A stretch of DNA of 64,000 nt from contig NZ_MUNW01000054.1 in assembly GCF_002002725.1 (NCBI RefSeq), positions 122,211 through 186,210 of the forward strand, in the 5' to 3' direction. The position numbers and the translations under genes were made by a program. This DNA is from Sinorhizobium sp. A49. Lineage in GTDB: Bacteria; Pseudomonadota; Alphaproteobacteria; Rhizobiales; Rhizobiaceae. Below are positions 8,282 through 16,501 of this stretch, in pieces (within the stretch, counting starts at the first letter, position 1; each line of letters starts with the position of its first letter). The notes below the pieces were generated by a model that saw nothing but the letters and a program-made list of their open reading frames with translations, was not told the origin of the DNA and did not search any database.

Positions 8282-9216
8282 GGCAGGTTTTCCAGCGATT
8301 TCAGGAGAAGATCGTAATAGGCGACCGGGTCGCCGTCCGTGACATAAAACACATTCTTCGGGCGGTCGGTGATCTGCCACCAGTCGGCGACCGTCATGCC
8401 TGACGTCAATGCGCCGTTGAGCTCGACGGAGACGTTGATCTGCCGCCCCGAAAACATCTCCGGTGCCAGCATGAAGGCCGGCACGCACGGCCCGTGCAAC
8501 GGCGCACCATCCCACCCGTATTTTTTAAGGTCGAAGGTTTCGGAGAATTCCAGCATTTCGGCGGTCGCCACGCCGCAGCGGTTTCCAAGCGCCCGCATGG
8601 CGCCGAGGCGCTCCGGCGTCGAGCGCATCTTATGCGTCACGTCGAGCGGCAGAAGCGTTGTCCTGATGCCGGCGTTCAGCACGATGTCAGCGGCTTCGGG
8701 GTCGACATAGCAGTTGAACTCCGCCGTCGGCGTGATGTTGCCGACCTCGAAATAGGCGCCGAGCATGGCGACGACCTCGTGGATCTTGCCGGCAATGTCA
8801 GGCGCCTTGCGCAAGGCCATGGCAAGATTGGTCACCGGCGACAGCGAGCATAGGGTGATCTCGCCAGGATAGGCCCGCACGGTATCGATAATGAAGTCGA
8901 CGCCGTGCTTTTCCTGTGGCCCGATCGACGGCTGCGGCAGGTTCGGGCCGTCAAGACCTGTCGGGCCATGCACGTGCTCAGCCATGACCAACGGGCGGAT
9001 GATCGGATGCGGGCAACCGGCAAAGACGGGGATTTCCGGCCGGCCAGCCAGTTCCATCAACCTCAGGCAGTTGGCGACCGTGTGATCGAGGTTGATGTTG
9101 CCGGCCGTGGCGACCATACCGAGCACCTCGAAGGCCTGCCGCTGACCGAGAATCATCAGGATGGCGGCCGCCTGGTCCTGGCCGGGATCGGTGAGGATGA
9201 TCAGCTTACGTGTCAT
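8278..9216 (-). CDS. Nucleoside hydrolase family protein with altered calcium site
   Basis: A 312-residue member of the inosine-uridine nucleoside hydrolase fold, which cleaves N-glycosidic bonds. The N terminus reads IILTDPGQDQAAAI instead of the canonical DTDPGxDD, so Asp10 and Asp14 are kept but the calcium ligand Asp15 is Gln15. Near the C terminus the canonical HD is HG (His241, Gly242 in APLHGPCVPAF), losing a second calcium ligand. EFNCYVDPEAAD (166-177) and SPVTNLA (126-132) are otherwise typical. The start at 9216 gives the four-base overlap with the VOC gene. It may be an active variant or a binding/regulatory paralogue. Confidence 0.85.
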   Translation of the reverse strand: MTRKLIILTDPGQDQAAAILMILGQRQAFEVLGMVATAGNINLDHTVANCLRLMELAGRPEIPVFAGCPHPIIRPLVMAEHVHGPTGLDGPNLPQPSIGPQEKHGVDFIIDTVRAYPGEITLCSLSPVTNLAMALRKAPDIAGKIHEVVAMLGAYFEVGNITPTAEFNCYVDPEAADIVLNAGIRTTLLPLDVTHKMRSTPERLGAMRALGNRCGVATAEMLEFSETFDLKKYGWDGAPLHGPCVPAFMLAPEMFSGRQINVSVELNGALTSGMTVADWWQITDRPKNVFYVTDGDPVAYYDLLLKSLENLP

Positions 9217-9638
9217 GCCGCCACCTTGCCGGGAGCGCCGCCATCGAGCCAGGCATAAAGCTCCCAGGTCTCGCCATCCGGCCCGTGGAAATAGAGGCAT
9301 CGGGCATTCCACGGGTAGTCGGCCGGCGGATTGACGAAGGTGACGCCTTCTTTTGTCAGGTCGGCATAGAGGGTATCGATCTCGGCGGGACTGTCGAGCC
9401 GCACCGCCACGAGAACCGCCGATGCCGATCCCTTGGGCACGCGAACATCGGCATGCGCCTCGATATGCGAGCGCTCCCAGAGCGCAAGGGTCAGCCCGGC
9501 GCCGGTGAAATCGGCGAACCCGGGGGCGCGATGCTTGAGCTCGAAGCCGAGCTTCTCCGTGTAGAAGCGGATCGACGCCTCAAGGTCGCTGACCAGGATG
9601 CAGATATCCTGGATCGGATGGCGCTGGGCAAAGGTCAT
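9213..9638 (-). CDS. VOC/glyoxalase family protein
   Basis: A 141-residue single VOC domain protein (DICILVSDLEASIRFYTEKL near 11-30, FHGPDGETWELYAW near the C terminus). The family includes glyoxalases, dioxygenases and binding proteins with a metal held by His/Glu. Its start is nine bases after the permease stop and its end overlaps the nucleoside hydrolase start, so it is a fixed operon member. The reaction is not predictable. Confidence 0.82.
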   Translation of the reverse strand: MTFAQRHPIQDICILVSDLEASIRFYTEKLGFELKHRAPGFADFTGAGLTLALWERSHIEAHADVRVPKGSASAVLVAVRLDSPAEIDTLYADLTKEGVTFVNPPADYPWNARCLYFHGPDGETWELYAWLDGGAPGKVAA

Positions 9639-9647
9639 GGGTGTCTC

Positions 9648-10541
9648 CTACTGATCCTTGAGCTCGGCAAAGGAACTGGCAGCCTTGGCGCCGCCGCGCA
9701 GCTTGCCGGAAAGCCAGACGCCGAAGACGGTGGCGAGATAAGGCAGCGCCTGCAGGAGGTCGTGCGGGATCTTGTCGCCAAACATCAGCTGCGCCCGTAT
9801 GCCAAGAGCGCCAACGACGGCGAAGAACAGTGCGGCGGAAGTGGCCCCCACCGGATGCGAAGCGCCGAAGATGACCGCGGCAAAAGCCATGAAGCCGCGG
9901 CCCGCGGTCATGCCCTGGGCGAAGAACTGCAGGCTGCCGGCGGCAAGTTCGGCGCCGCCGATGGCGCACAGCACGCCGCCGATCGAAAGCGCCACGAGAC
10001 GCATGCGCGAGGGGTTGGCCCCGACGCTGCGGGCAGCGAAGGGATGCTCGCCGCAGGCGGCAAGCCGGAGACCGAAGCGGGTGCGGCGCAGCAGCACCCA
10101 AATGCCGAAGACGACGAACGGCATGGCCGCGACCGAGATCGACAGCACCCCGTAAGCACCAAAGGCCGGCCCGAGCTTCGGAATGCCGAAAGGCGCCGTT
10201 ACGCTCGCCTGGCTTCCGAAGATCGACTGGACGGCGAGTGCCGTACCGCCGACGCCAAGGCCCGTGAGGCCGAGGCCCGCAATGATCGGATTGGCCTTCA
10301 GCCTGTCGATGACGAACCAGAGGAGGACCGAGGCGAGCACGCACATGAGGATGGCGATCAGGATGGCAGCGAGGATGGAATTGGTCAGCATGATGCCGAC
10401 GATCGTGGCGCAGGCGCCGATGATCATCAGACCCTCGAGGCCGAGGTTCCACACTCCTGCCCGCTGCGCAATGACGCCGGCAAGGGTGACGTAGATCAGC
10501 GGCGTGCCGGAGCGCAGGATGGCGATGATGATCTCGTTCAT
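9648..10541 (-). CDS. Nucleoside-type ABC transporter permease (BMP family, YufQ-like)
   Basis: A 297-residue inner-membrane permease starting MNEIIIAILRSGTPLIYVTL, with about eight to ten hydrophobic segments and the BPD_transp_2 pattern (GVWNLGLEGLMIIGA, ANPSRMRLVALSIGG). It pairs with the upstream permease to form the heteromeric channel of a basic-membrane-protein (BMP) type nucleoside importer. Its start overlaps the upstream permease stop by four bases (ATGA). Confidence 0.9.
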   Translation of the reverse strand: MNEIIIAILRSGTPLIYVTLAGVIAQRAGVWNLGLEGLMIIGACATIVGIMLTNSILAAILIAILMCVLASVLLWFVIDRLKANPIIAGLGLTGLGVGGTALAVQSIFGSQASVTAPFGIPKLGPAFGAYGVLSISVAAMPFVVFGIWVLLRRTRFGLRLAACGEHPFAARSVGANPSRMRLVALSIGGVLCAIGGAELAAGSLQFFAQGMTAGRGFMAFAAVIFGASHPVGATSAALFFAVVGALGIRAQLMFGDKIPHDLLQALPYLATVFGVWLSGKLRGGAKAASSFAELKDQ

Positions 10542-11575
10542 GACGGGCGCCCTCCGAGGCGCAGCACCTTGTCGACGAGCTTCGACCTTGCGGTGATGAA
10601 CAGCGCGATCGCAGCATTGATGATGTCGATCGCAGCAGCCGGCAGGCCTGCCATGATCGGCAGATAGAGTGCTGCCGAGGCAAGGCCGCCGAAGAACACC
10701 GCCGCCGCAGCCGTGCCGACCACGTTGAGATTGGCGACGAGTGCGATCAGGATCGCCGTGAAGCCGTGGGCCGGCAGGAACCCCGAGGCGATGCGGCCGT
10801 TCGGCCCCATGAACTCGATGGTTCCGGCAAGACCTGCGAGCGCCCCCGAGATGACGAAGCTCGACAGGCCCAGCTTCCACAGCCGCGCGCCCTGCCACTC
10901 CACCATCGTGCCGTTGCGGCCGGCAAGGCTTGCAAGTACGCCGAAGGCGGTGCGGTTGACCAGCAGCCACATGAGGATGCCGACGGCGACGGCAATGCCG
11001 ATGATGGTCGGCGACAGACCGAGTGAGTCCGAGATGCGATAGGCCGCGTCGAGCGGCCTGCTTGATGCCTGCTGACCGGACCCCGAAGGGTCTTTCAGCG
11101 GCCCCGAGGTGACATAGACGAGCAGCAGACCGGCCATGAAATTACCCATCAACGTCGTGATCACCTCGTCCGTGCCCGAGCGTAACCTCAGGAGCCCCGG
11201 CCAGAGCGCCCAGAGGGCGCCGCCGAGCATGCCGGCGATGATGAGCGCCGGGATGACGAGGAAAGCCGGCCCACCCTTGAACGCCTCGGCGGCGAAGGCG
11301 GCGCAGATCGCGCCGACATAGAACTGGCCCTGGGCGCCGATATTGAAGAAACCTGCCCGGAATGAAATCCCGACGCCGACGGCCGTGATGAACAGCGGCA
11401 GCGCCCATCTGAGGCTCTGTTCGATCGCGCCGCTGCGCAGGAACGCGCCGTCGGCCACCGCCCAAAGCATGGTGGGGGCATTGTAACCGGCGAACTGGAA
11501 CACCAGCGCGCACAGGACGAGCGCGAAAGCGACGAAGATCAGGCTGCGGACAACCGTTAAGAGACTGTCTTTCAT
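10538..11575 (-). CDS. Nucleoside-type ABC transporter permease (YufP-like)
   Basis: A 345-residue permease starting MKDSLLTVVRSLIFVAFALV, with many transmembrane helices. The segment GISFRAGFFNIGAQGQFYVG is typical of the first permease of BMP-type simple-sugar/nucleoside importers. The start at 11575 overlaps the ATPase stop (ATGA), and its stop overlaps the next permease. Confidence 0.9.
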   Translation of the reverse strand: MKDSLLTVVRSLIFVAFALVLCALVFQFAGYNAPTMLWAVADGAFLRSGAIEQSLRWALPLFITAVGVGISFRAGFFNIGAQGQFYVGAICAAFAAEAFKGGPAFLVIPALIIAGMLGGALWALWPGLLRLRSGTDEVITTLMGNFMAGLLLVYVTSGPLKDPSGSGQQASSRPLDAAYRISDSLGLSPTIIGIAVAVGILMWLLVNRTAFGVLASLAGRNGTMVEWQGARLWKLGLSSFVISGALAGLAGTIEFMGPNGRIASGFLPAHGFTAILIALVANLNVVGTAAAAVFFGGLASAALYLPIMAGLPAAAIDIINAAIALFITARSKLVDKVLRLGGRPS

Positions 11576-13152
11576 GCGCTTGTCCTCGCAGCCGCATCGG
11601 TCATGGCTGCACCCACCGACGCGATGTCGAAGGGCGCGCGGAATTCGCCGTTCACCCGCCCCGACAGCATCACCACGACGCGGTCGGAGATGTCGAACAG
11701 CTCGTCGAGATCCGACGAGATCAGGAGGATGGCGGCGCCGCGATCGCGTGCCTGCCGGAGCGCCTGCCACACGAAGGCGGTGGCACCGATGTCGAGACCG
11801 CGCGTCGGCTGAGCGGCGATGATCAGCCTGGCATCGCTATCGACCTCGCGCGCCAGGATCACCTTCTGGGCATTGCCGCCCGACAGGGATCCGGCCTTCT
11901 GCATGGAATTGTGGTAGTGGACGCTCCACTCCCGAAGCGACCGGTCGCAGGCTTCGCGCACCGCCGAGGGGCGGATCACCTTGAGCAGGCTTCCTTGCAG
12001 CAGCTCCCTTGCGCTCCAGTTCTGCCAGAGCGAACTCGTGAGGCTGAGACCTTCGACATTGCGCTCGAAGGGAATGATCCTGAGACCGATCGCGCGACGG
12101 GCGGCGAGCGGTGCACCGGTCACGTCCTGGCCTGCGAGCCGGATCGACCCGCTTGCCAGATCGGCAAGGGCGGAAATGGCGCGCACCAGCGTCTTCTGTC
12201 CGTTGCCCTCCACGCCGGCTATGCCGACGATCTCGCCGGGGCGAATATCGAGATCGATGCCATCGAGCGCGATGCCCTCACTGTCGGGCCGCGTCGAGAC
12301 GGCTGTCATGGACAGGACACTTGGACCTGTCGCATTTTCGGGATGACCTGCGCCCTCGCCCACTGGAGATTTCGTCCCGACCAGCGCGTCGCGCTCATGC
12401 CGGTCGAGCGTCTTGGCAATCGCATCGCCGACGATCAGGTTGGCGAGCCTCTCGGCCGAAACCTCGGCGATCGGCAGCGGCCCTTCGACCTTTCTTCCGC
12501 CGCGCAACACCGTGACCGTATCGGCGATGCCGAGCACTTCGCGGATCTTGTGCAGGATGAGGATGACGGTCACGCCGCGCTGCTTGAGACGGCGGACGCG
12601 GGCAAACAGCATGTCTATGCCGGAGGGCGACAGCACCGCGGTCGGCTCGTCGAGGATGAGCACGCGCGCGTCCATGACCAGCGCCCTTGCTATCTCGATA
12701 CCCTGCTGGGTCTCGATCGGCAGGTCGCGGATCCGCCGGTTCAGGTCAACCTGGACGTCGAGACCGGCGAGATGCGTTCGCCATTTTTCGGCAAGCCCCC
12801 TGCGACTGTAGATGCCACCTTTGCCCGTGGCGCCGAACTCCATCGTTTCGGCAACGGTGAAGGATGGCGGCAGAGCAAAGCTTTGATGAACCAGTTCCAC
12901 GCCCGCAGCCCGGCTCTGGCTGACGTGTCCGGTGCGGATTTCTTCACCCATCACGTCGACCGCGCCGGCAGTCGGCTGAACGAGCCCCGCAGCGACGCGG
13001 GCGAATGTCGTCTTGCCGGCGCCGTTCTGGCCGACGACCGCATGGATCTGACCGGGGGCAAACGAGACGGCAACGTCGGACAATGCCGTCACGTCGCCGA
13101 ATTTCACGGTGACATCACGGCACTCCAGCGCGGGTTTCGGAGGATTAGACAT
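11572..13152 (-). CDS. Duplicated ABC ATPase for nucleoside import (YufO-like)
   Basis: A 526-residue protein with two ABC domains. The first has Walker A GQNGAGKTT (41-49) and Walker B LILDEPTAVL; the second has signature LSGGNAQK and the segment IIAAQPTRGLD, where the usual Asp before the catalytic Glu is replaced, as is normal for this family. It energises import by the two permeases. The ATG at 13152 is preferred; an in-frame TTG lies one codon upstream. A 250-base gap with a strong palindrome separates it from the upstream binding-protein gene. Confidence 0.92.
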   Translation of the reverse strand: MSNPPKPALECRDVTVKFGDVTALSDVAVSFAPGQIHAVVGQNGAGKTTFARVAAGLVQPTAGAVDVMGEEIRTGHVSQSRAAGVELVHQSFALPPSFTVAETMEFGATGKGGIYSRRGLAEKWRTHLAGLDVQVDLNRRIRDLPIETQQGIEIARALVMDARVLILDEPTAVLSPSGIDMLFARVRRLKQRGVTVILILHKIREVLGIADTVTVLRGGRKVEGPLPIAEVSAERLANLIVGDAIAKTLDRHERDALVGTKSPVGEGAGHPENATGPSVLSMTAVSTRPDSEGIALDGIDLDIRPGEIVGIAGVEGNGQKTLVRAISALADLASGSIRLAGQDVTGAPLAARRAIGLRIIPFERNVEGLSLTSSLWQNWSARELLQGSLLKVIRPSAVREACDRSLREWSVHYHNSMQKAGSLSGGNAQKVILAREVDSDARLIIAAQPTRGLDIGATAFVWQALRQARDRGAAILLISSDLDELFDISDRVVVMLSGRVNGEFRAPFDIASVGAAMTDAAARTSA

Positions 13153-13348
13153 CAAAAGGTTCCCATCGAGAGCAAAGGTTCGCGGCCATCGACCAATGCG
13201 TGATGATCCGCAAACGTCCGGCGATCCTCACCTCAGGGGAAAGACCGGTGCCGGTTTTCTGTCAAGGCTCCGCGCCGACCCGGCGGGCCGGCGCTAGAGC
13301 GCCGCGCGTTCGGAAGAACGCGCTAAGGACGCACTAGGACTTTGATTC

Positions 13349-13399
13349 TGGAGCATCTCATCCGCTTTCAGTGATTCCACTTGAAAGCGGGATGCTCCA
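13349..13399. repeat. Intercistronic palindromic element
   Basis: A long imperfect hairpin. TGGAGCATC, a four-base bulge and CCGCTTTCA pair with TGAAAGCGGGATGCTCCA, and a short inner GTG/CAC stem continues the fold. It lies just after the stop of the binding-protein gene and before the ATPase gene of the same operon. The upstream part of the gap (about 13290-13340, GAGCGCCGCGCGTTCGGAAG) contains another short inverted repeat. From memory, palindromes of this type recur between genes in rhizobial genomes. It could stabilise the binding-protein mRNA or cause partial termination, giving more binding protein than transporter. Confidence 0.7.
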
Positions 13400-13404
13400 G
13401 TGGC

Positions 13405-14457
13405 TCAGAGCGTGGTGTTGAACGGAACCTTGATGGAGCCGTCAAGGATACCGGCACGTGCCTTCTCGACCTCGACAAGCGCCTCCTTCGCCCGGGCGTT
13501 CAGATCCGCAGGTCCCTGTTCGGCAAAGATCGGCGAGGCAACGAAGTCGATGACGCCGGTGCCAAGCCCAGTGTGCTCGTGCGCGCCGCCCTTCCAGTCG
13601 GAACCGACGGCCTTGCTGGCCTCGTTGTAAAGCGAGACGCCGAAATCGAGACTGACGATGGAGATGAGCGACTTCGGGCCAAGTGCGTATTGTCCCGGCG
13701 CAAGGCAGCTCACCATGCGGCCTTCCTTTTCGTTGGCGGCGGCGATGATGCCGCCATCTGTGGCGGCTGCGTCCGTCTGGATATAGTCGATGCCGTCATT
13801 GTACATCTGGGTGGCGATTTCCTGGCCCTTTGCGGGGTCCTGGAACGAGCCGGCAAAAGCCGCAACGACGCTGGCATCCGGCTTGATCGAGTGCACGCCG
13901 GCCTTGAAGGCGTTGAAATCGGCATTGAGCGGCGGGATCGAAACGCCGCCGATGAAGCCGGTCTTGCCCGTCGTCGTCATCTTGGCCGCAAAGACGCCGG
14001 AGAGGTAGCAGCCAAGATAATAGTCGTAGGATACCGTCACCACGTTCGGGATCGCCGGCTCGAAGGGGTCGGCGAACAGCTGGATCCACTTGGTGTTGGG
14101 GTAGGACGGCGCCAGTGCCTTGAAGGGTTCAGCCACTTCGTTGAAGGTGGAGATGATGATCTGAGCACCTGCATCACCAAGCGTCCGGTAGATGGTTTCA
14201 TAGGTCGCCGGGTCCTGCGCGTAGATGGCGCGGTGCTCGAACCCCTTCTCTTCCGACAGCTGCTTGAGCTTGGCGATCATCTGGTCGACCGGGCCGTTGT
14301 CGCCGGCAGCCTGCGTATGGACGAGTGCGACCAGCCCGCCGGATGCCCTGGCGAATTCGGGCACGATGCTTGCGGCAAAGCCGAGCGCTGCGGCGCCCGC
14401 GCTTGCCTGTAGGAATGTGCGGCGATGCATGATGTGTTGTGAAGTTTTGTCAGTCAT
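13405..14457 (-). CDS. BMP-family substrate-binding protein (Tat signal)
   Basis: A 350-residue periplasmic binding protein of the BMP/PnrA family, which binds nucleosides. The N terminus MTDKTSQHIMHRRTFLQASA has a twin-arginine motif (RRTFLQ, 12-17) and a hydrophobic core ending about ASIVPEFARA, suggesting Tat export. The ATG at 14457 is preceded by AGAGGGAAC. It is placed before its ATPase and two permeases, the standard order of these importers. Confidence 0.9.
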   Translation of the reverse strand: MTDKTSQHIMHRRTFLQASAGAAALGFAASIVPEFARASGGLVALVHTQAAGDNGPVDQMIAKLKQLSEEKGFEHRAIYAQDPATYETIYRTLGDAGAQIIISTFNEVAEPFKALAPSYPNTKWIQLFADPFEPAIPNVVTVSYDYYLGCYLSGVFAAKMTTTGKTGFIGGVSIPPLNADFNAFKAGVHSIKPDASVVAAFAGSFQDPAKGQEIATQMYNDGIDYIQTDAAATDGGIIAAANEKEGRMVSCLAPGQYALGPKSLISIVSLDFGVSLYNEASKAVGSDWKGGAHEHTGLGTGVIDFVASPIFAEQGPADLNARAKEALVEVEKARAGILDGSIKVPFNTTL

Positions 14458-14492
14458 GATTGTTCCCTCTTTTGTTGATTGTCTTGTGTCAT

Positions 14493-14532
14493 GCGCATTG
14501 CGGCACGCGCGGGCAATGCGCGGCGCGTGCCG
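14493..14532 (-). other. Two mutually exclusive stem-loops upstream of the binding-protein gene
   Basis: In the 82-base gap before the BMP gene, CGGCACGCGC (14501-14510) can pair with GCGCGTGCCG (14523-14532). Alternatively GCGCATTG (14493-14500) can pair with CAATGCGC (14514-14521). The two stems overlap and cannot form together. The arrangement resembles an attenuator or mRNA-processing site, but no terminator U-tract is present, so a processing or stability role is equally possible. Confidence 0.5.
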
Positions 14533-14539
14533 GGTCGTC

Positions 14540-14860
14540 TCAAAATGGCGGCGAATAGGATGCAGGGTTCATGATCATTACCTCCTGCTTCTGGATCGCG
14601 TCGAGCGCCCAAACCTCGGAGATGAAGTTCTGCCAATCCGGATCGGCATACATGGCCGACCGGCGCGCCTCGCGATCGGCAAGGCTGTCGTAGGCCCACA
14701 TCAGAACGGTGGTGTGAAGCGTGCCGAGCTCCGAAACATAGAGGCCGACGAATGTGTTGAGATGGCGCTTTTGCACCGGAAGACCGTCAGCCTCGTATTT
14801 CTTCATCCACTTGTCGACCGTGCCGGGCTTGAACGTATAGGTTCGGTGTTCGAGGATCAT
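14540..14860 (-). CDS. NIPSNAP family protein
   Basis: A 106-residue dimeric alpha/beta-barrel (ferredoxin-like) protein with the NIPSNAP pattern: LEHRTYTFKPGTVDKWMKKY at the N terminus and TVLMWAYDSLADREARRSAM in the middle. NIPSNAP proteins are small proteins of unclear function often found with catabolic enzymes. AGGGAG lies seven bases before the start. It sits between the GMC oxidoreductase and the binding-protein gene in the operon. Confidence 0.87.
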   Translation of the reverse strand: MILEHRTYTFKPGTVDKWMKKYEADGLPVQKRHLNTFVGLYVSELGTLHTTVLMWAYDSLADREARRSAMYADPDWQNFISEVWALDAIQKQEVMIMNPASYSPPF

Positions 14861-14872
14861 CGGATCACTCCC

Positions 14873-16498
14873 TTAGCTGTTCAGGATCAGTTCGGCGCAT
14901 TTCTCGCCGATCATGATGGCGGGCGCGTTGGTGTTGCCGCTGGCGATGATCGGCATGATCGAAGCGTCGGCGACGCGCAGTCCTTCGATGCCGCGCACCT
15001 TGAGCTGTGCATCCACCACGGCCATGGGGTCGTTGCCCATCTTGGCGGTGCCGACCGGATGGAACGTCGTCATCGCGGTCGCGCGCAGCCAGCGGGTCAG
15101 GCCGGCGTCGTCGAGCGCCTCCGGCCCGGGTGCCAGTTCCTTGCCGCGAAAGCGGTCGAATGCCTTCTGCCCGACGATGTCGCGCGTCAGCCGAATGCCA
15201 TCGATCATCGTGCGGATATCGAAATCGGACTGCAGGTAGTTCGCCTGGATCTTGGGCTTGTCGGTCGGGTTCGCCGACCGCAGCGTAATCTCGCCGCGGC
15301 TCGCCGGATTGACGGGACCCACCCGGATGGTGAAGCCGTGATCCGCCTCGACCGCCCGCTTCTTGGCGAAGGGATTGGGGAAATGCAGGTTGGCGGTCTT
15401 TTCGAGCGCCGGCATGAAGTGCAGCTGGATATCGGGCGAGACCAGGCCGTCGTTCGAGCGGACGAAGGCCCCTGCCTCGTAGGGAAACGTCGTCGTGATG
15501 CCCTCCCCGAATAGCATGCCTTGGGCAACGGCGGGAATGAGCTTGTCGGCGCGAAGGTCGCCAAACAGCGTGACCGGCTCGCGGCATTCCCAGCTCATGA
15601 CGCAGTCGACGTGGTCCTGTAGGTTCTTGCCGACGCCGGGAAGGTCGAGCAGCGGCTTGATGCCAACCGCGCTCAGCTCGTCCGCCGGTCCTATACCGGA
15701 AAGCAGTAGAGCCTTCGGCGAATTGACGACGCCCGCAGAGAGGATGATTTCTCGCCCAGCGCGCGCGATCCCCGGCCGGCCGTCCTTCAGGTACCCGACA
15801 CCGCAAGCCCGGCCACCCTCGATGATCAGGCGTGTGGTCTCAGCGCCCGTCAGCACGGTCAGGTTCTTGCGGCCGAGCGCCGGGCGCAGGAACGCCCAGG
15901 ATGTGGACCACCGCTTGCCCTTGCGGATGGTGAAATCGTAGCGGCCAAACCCTTCCTGGGTGGCACCGTTGAAGTCATCATTCGCAGGATAGCCGGCCTG
16001 CAGGCCCGCCTCGCAGAACACGTCCATCAGCGGATTGTGACCACGGGCCCGGCAGACGGTGAGTTCGCCCTCCGTGCTGTGAAACGCGTCTTTGCGCTCA
16101 ACATGCGTTTCCGAGCGGCGGAACGCCGGCAGGACGTCGTCATAAGACCAACCAGGCAGGCCGAGCTGTGCCCAGCGATCATAGTCGTGGCGATTGCCGC
16201 GCACATAGATCATGCCATTGATCGTCGAGGTCCCGCCCAGAACCTTGCCGCGCGGCCAATAGAGCGAACGGCCATTGAGATAGGGCTCGGGTTCGGTGTG
16301 ATAGTGCCAGTTGTAGATGCCCGAGTGGAAGAGCTTGCCCATCAGCATCGGCAGCCGGAACAAGGGATTGCGGTCCTTTCCACCTGCCTCGATCAAAAGC
16401 ACGCGGTTGGCCGGGTTCTTCGACAGGCGATTGGCAAGAACACAGCCGGCCGAACCGGCGCCAACGATGATGAAATCATATTCCGGGCTGGACGCCAT
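14873..16498 (-). CDS. GMC-family FAD oxidoreductase (choline dehydrogenase-like)
   Basis: A 541-residue flavoprotein. The FAD-binding GxGxxG is FIIVGAGSAGCVLANRLS (residues 9-26), followed by the GMC segment WPRGKVLGGTSTINGMIYVR (79-98). The C-terminal active-site region contains FHPVGTAKMG and SGNTNAPAIMIGEK. GMC enzymes oxidise alcohols to aldehydes with FAD. Its place in a nucleoside operon suggests oxidation of a sugar or hydroxymethyl product, but no substrate can be read. It starts three bases after the upstream gene's stop. Confidence 0.9.
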   Translation of the reverse strand: MASSPEYDFIIVGAGSAGCVLANRLSKNPANRVLLIEAGGKDRNPLFRLPMLMGKLFHSGIYNWHYHTEPEPYLNGRSLYWPRGKVLGGTSTINGMIYVRGNRHDYDRWAQLGLPGWSYDDVLPAFRRSETHVERKDAFHSTEGELTVCRARGHNPLMDVFCEAGLQAGYPANDDFNGATQEGFGRYDFTIRKGKRWSTSWAFLRPALGRKNLTVLTGAETTRLIIEGGRACGVGYLKDGRPGIARAGREIILSAGVVNSPKALLLSGIGPADELSAVGIKPLLDLPGVGKNLQDHVDCVMSWECREPVTLFGDLRADKLIPAVAQGMLFGEGITTTFPYEAGAFVRSNDGLVSPDIQLHFMPALEKTANLHFPNPFAKKRAVEADHGFTIRVGPVNPASRGEITLRSANPTDKPKIQANYLQSDFDIRTMIDGIRLTRDIVGQKAFDRFRGKELAPGPEALDDAGLTRWLRATAMTTFHPVGTAKMGNDPMAVVDAQLKVRGIEGLRVADASIMPIIASGNTNAPAIMIGEKCAELILNS

Positions 16499-16501
16499 GG
16501 T

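Noticed and set aside
11911..13203. A 430-codon plus-strand frame opposite the nucleoside ABC ATPase
   Set aside because: Shadow frame; Walker motifs are on the minus strand.
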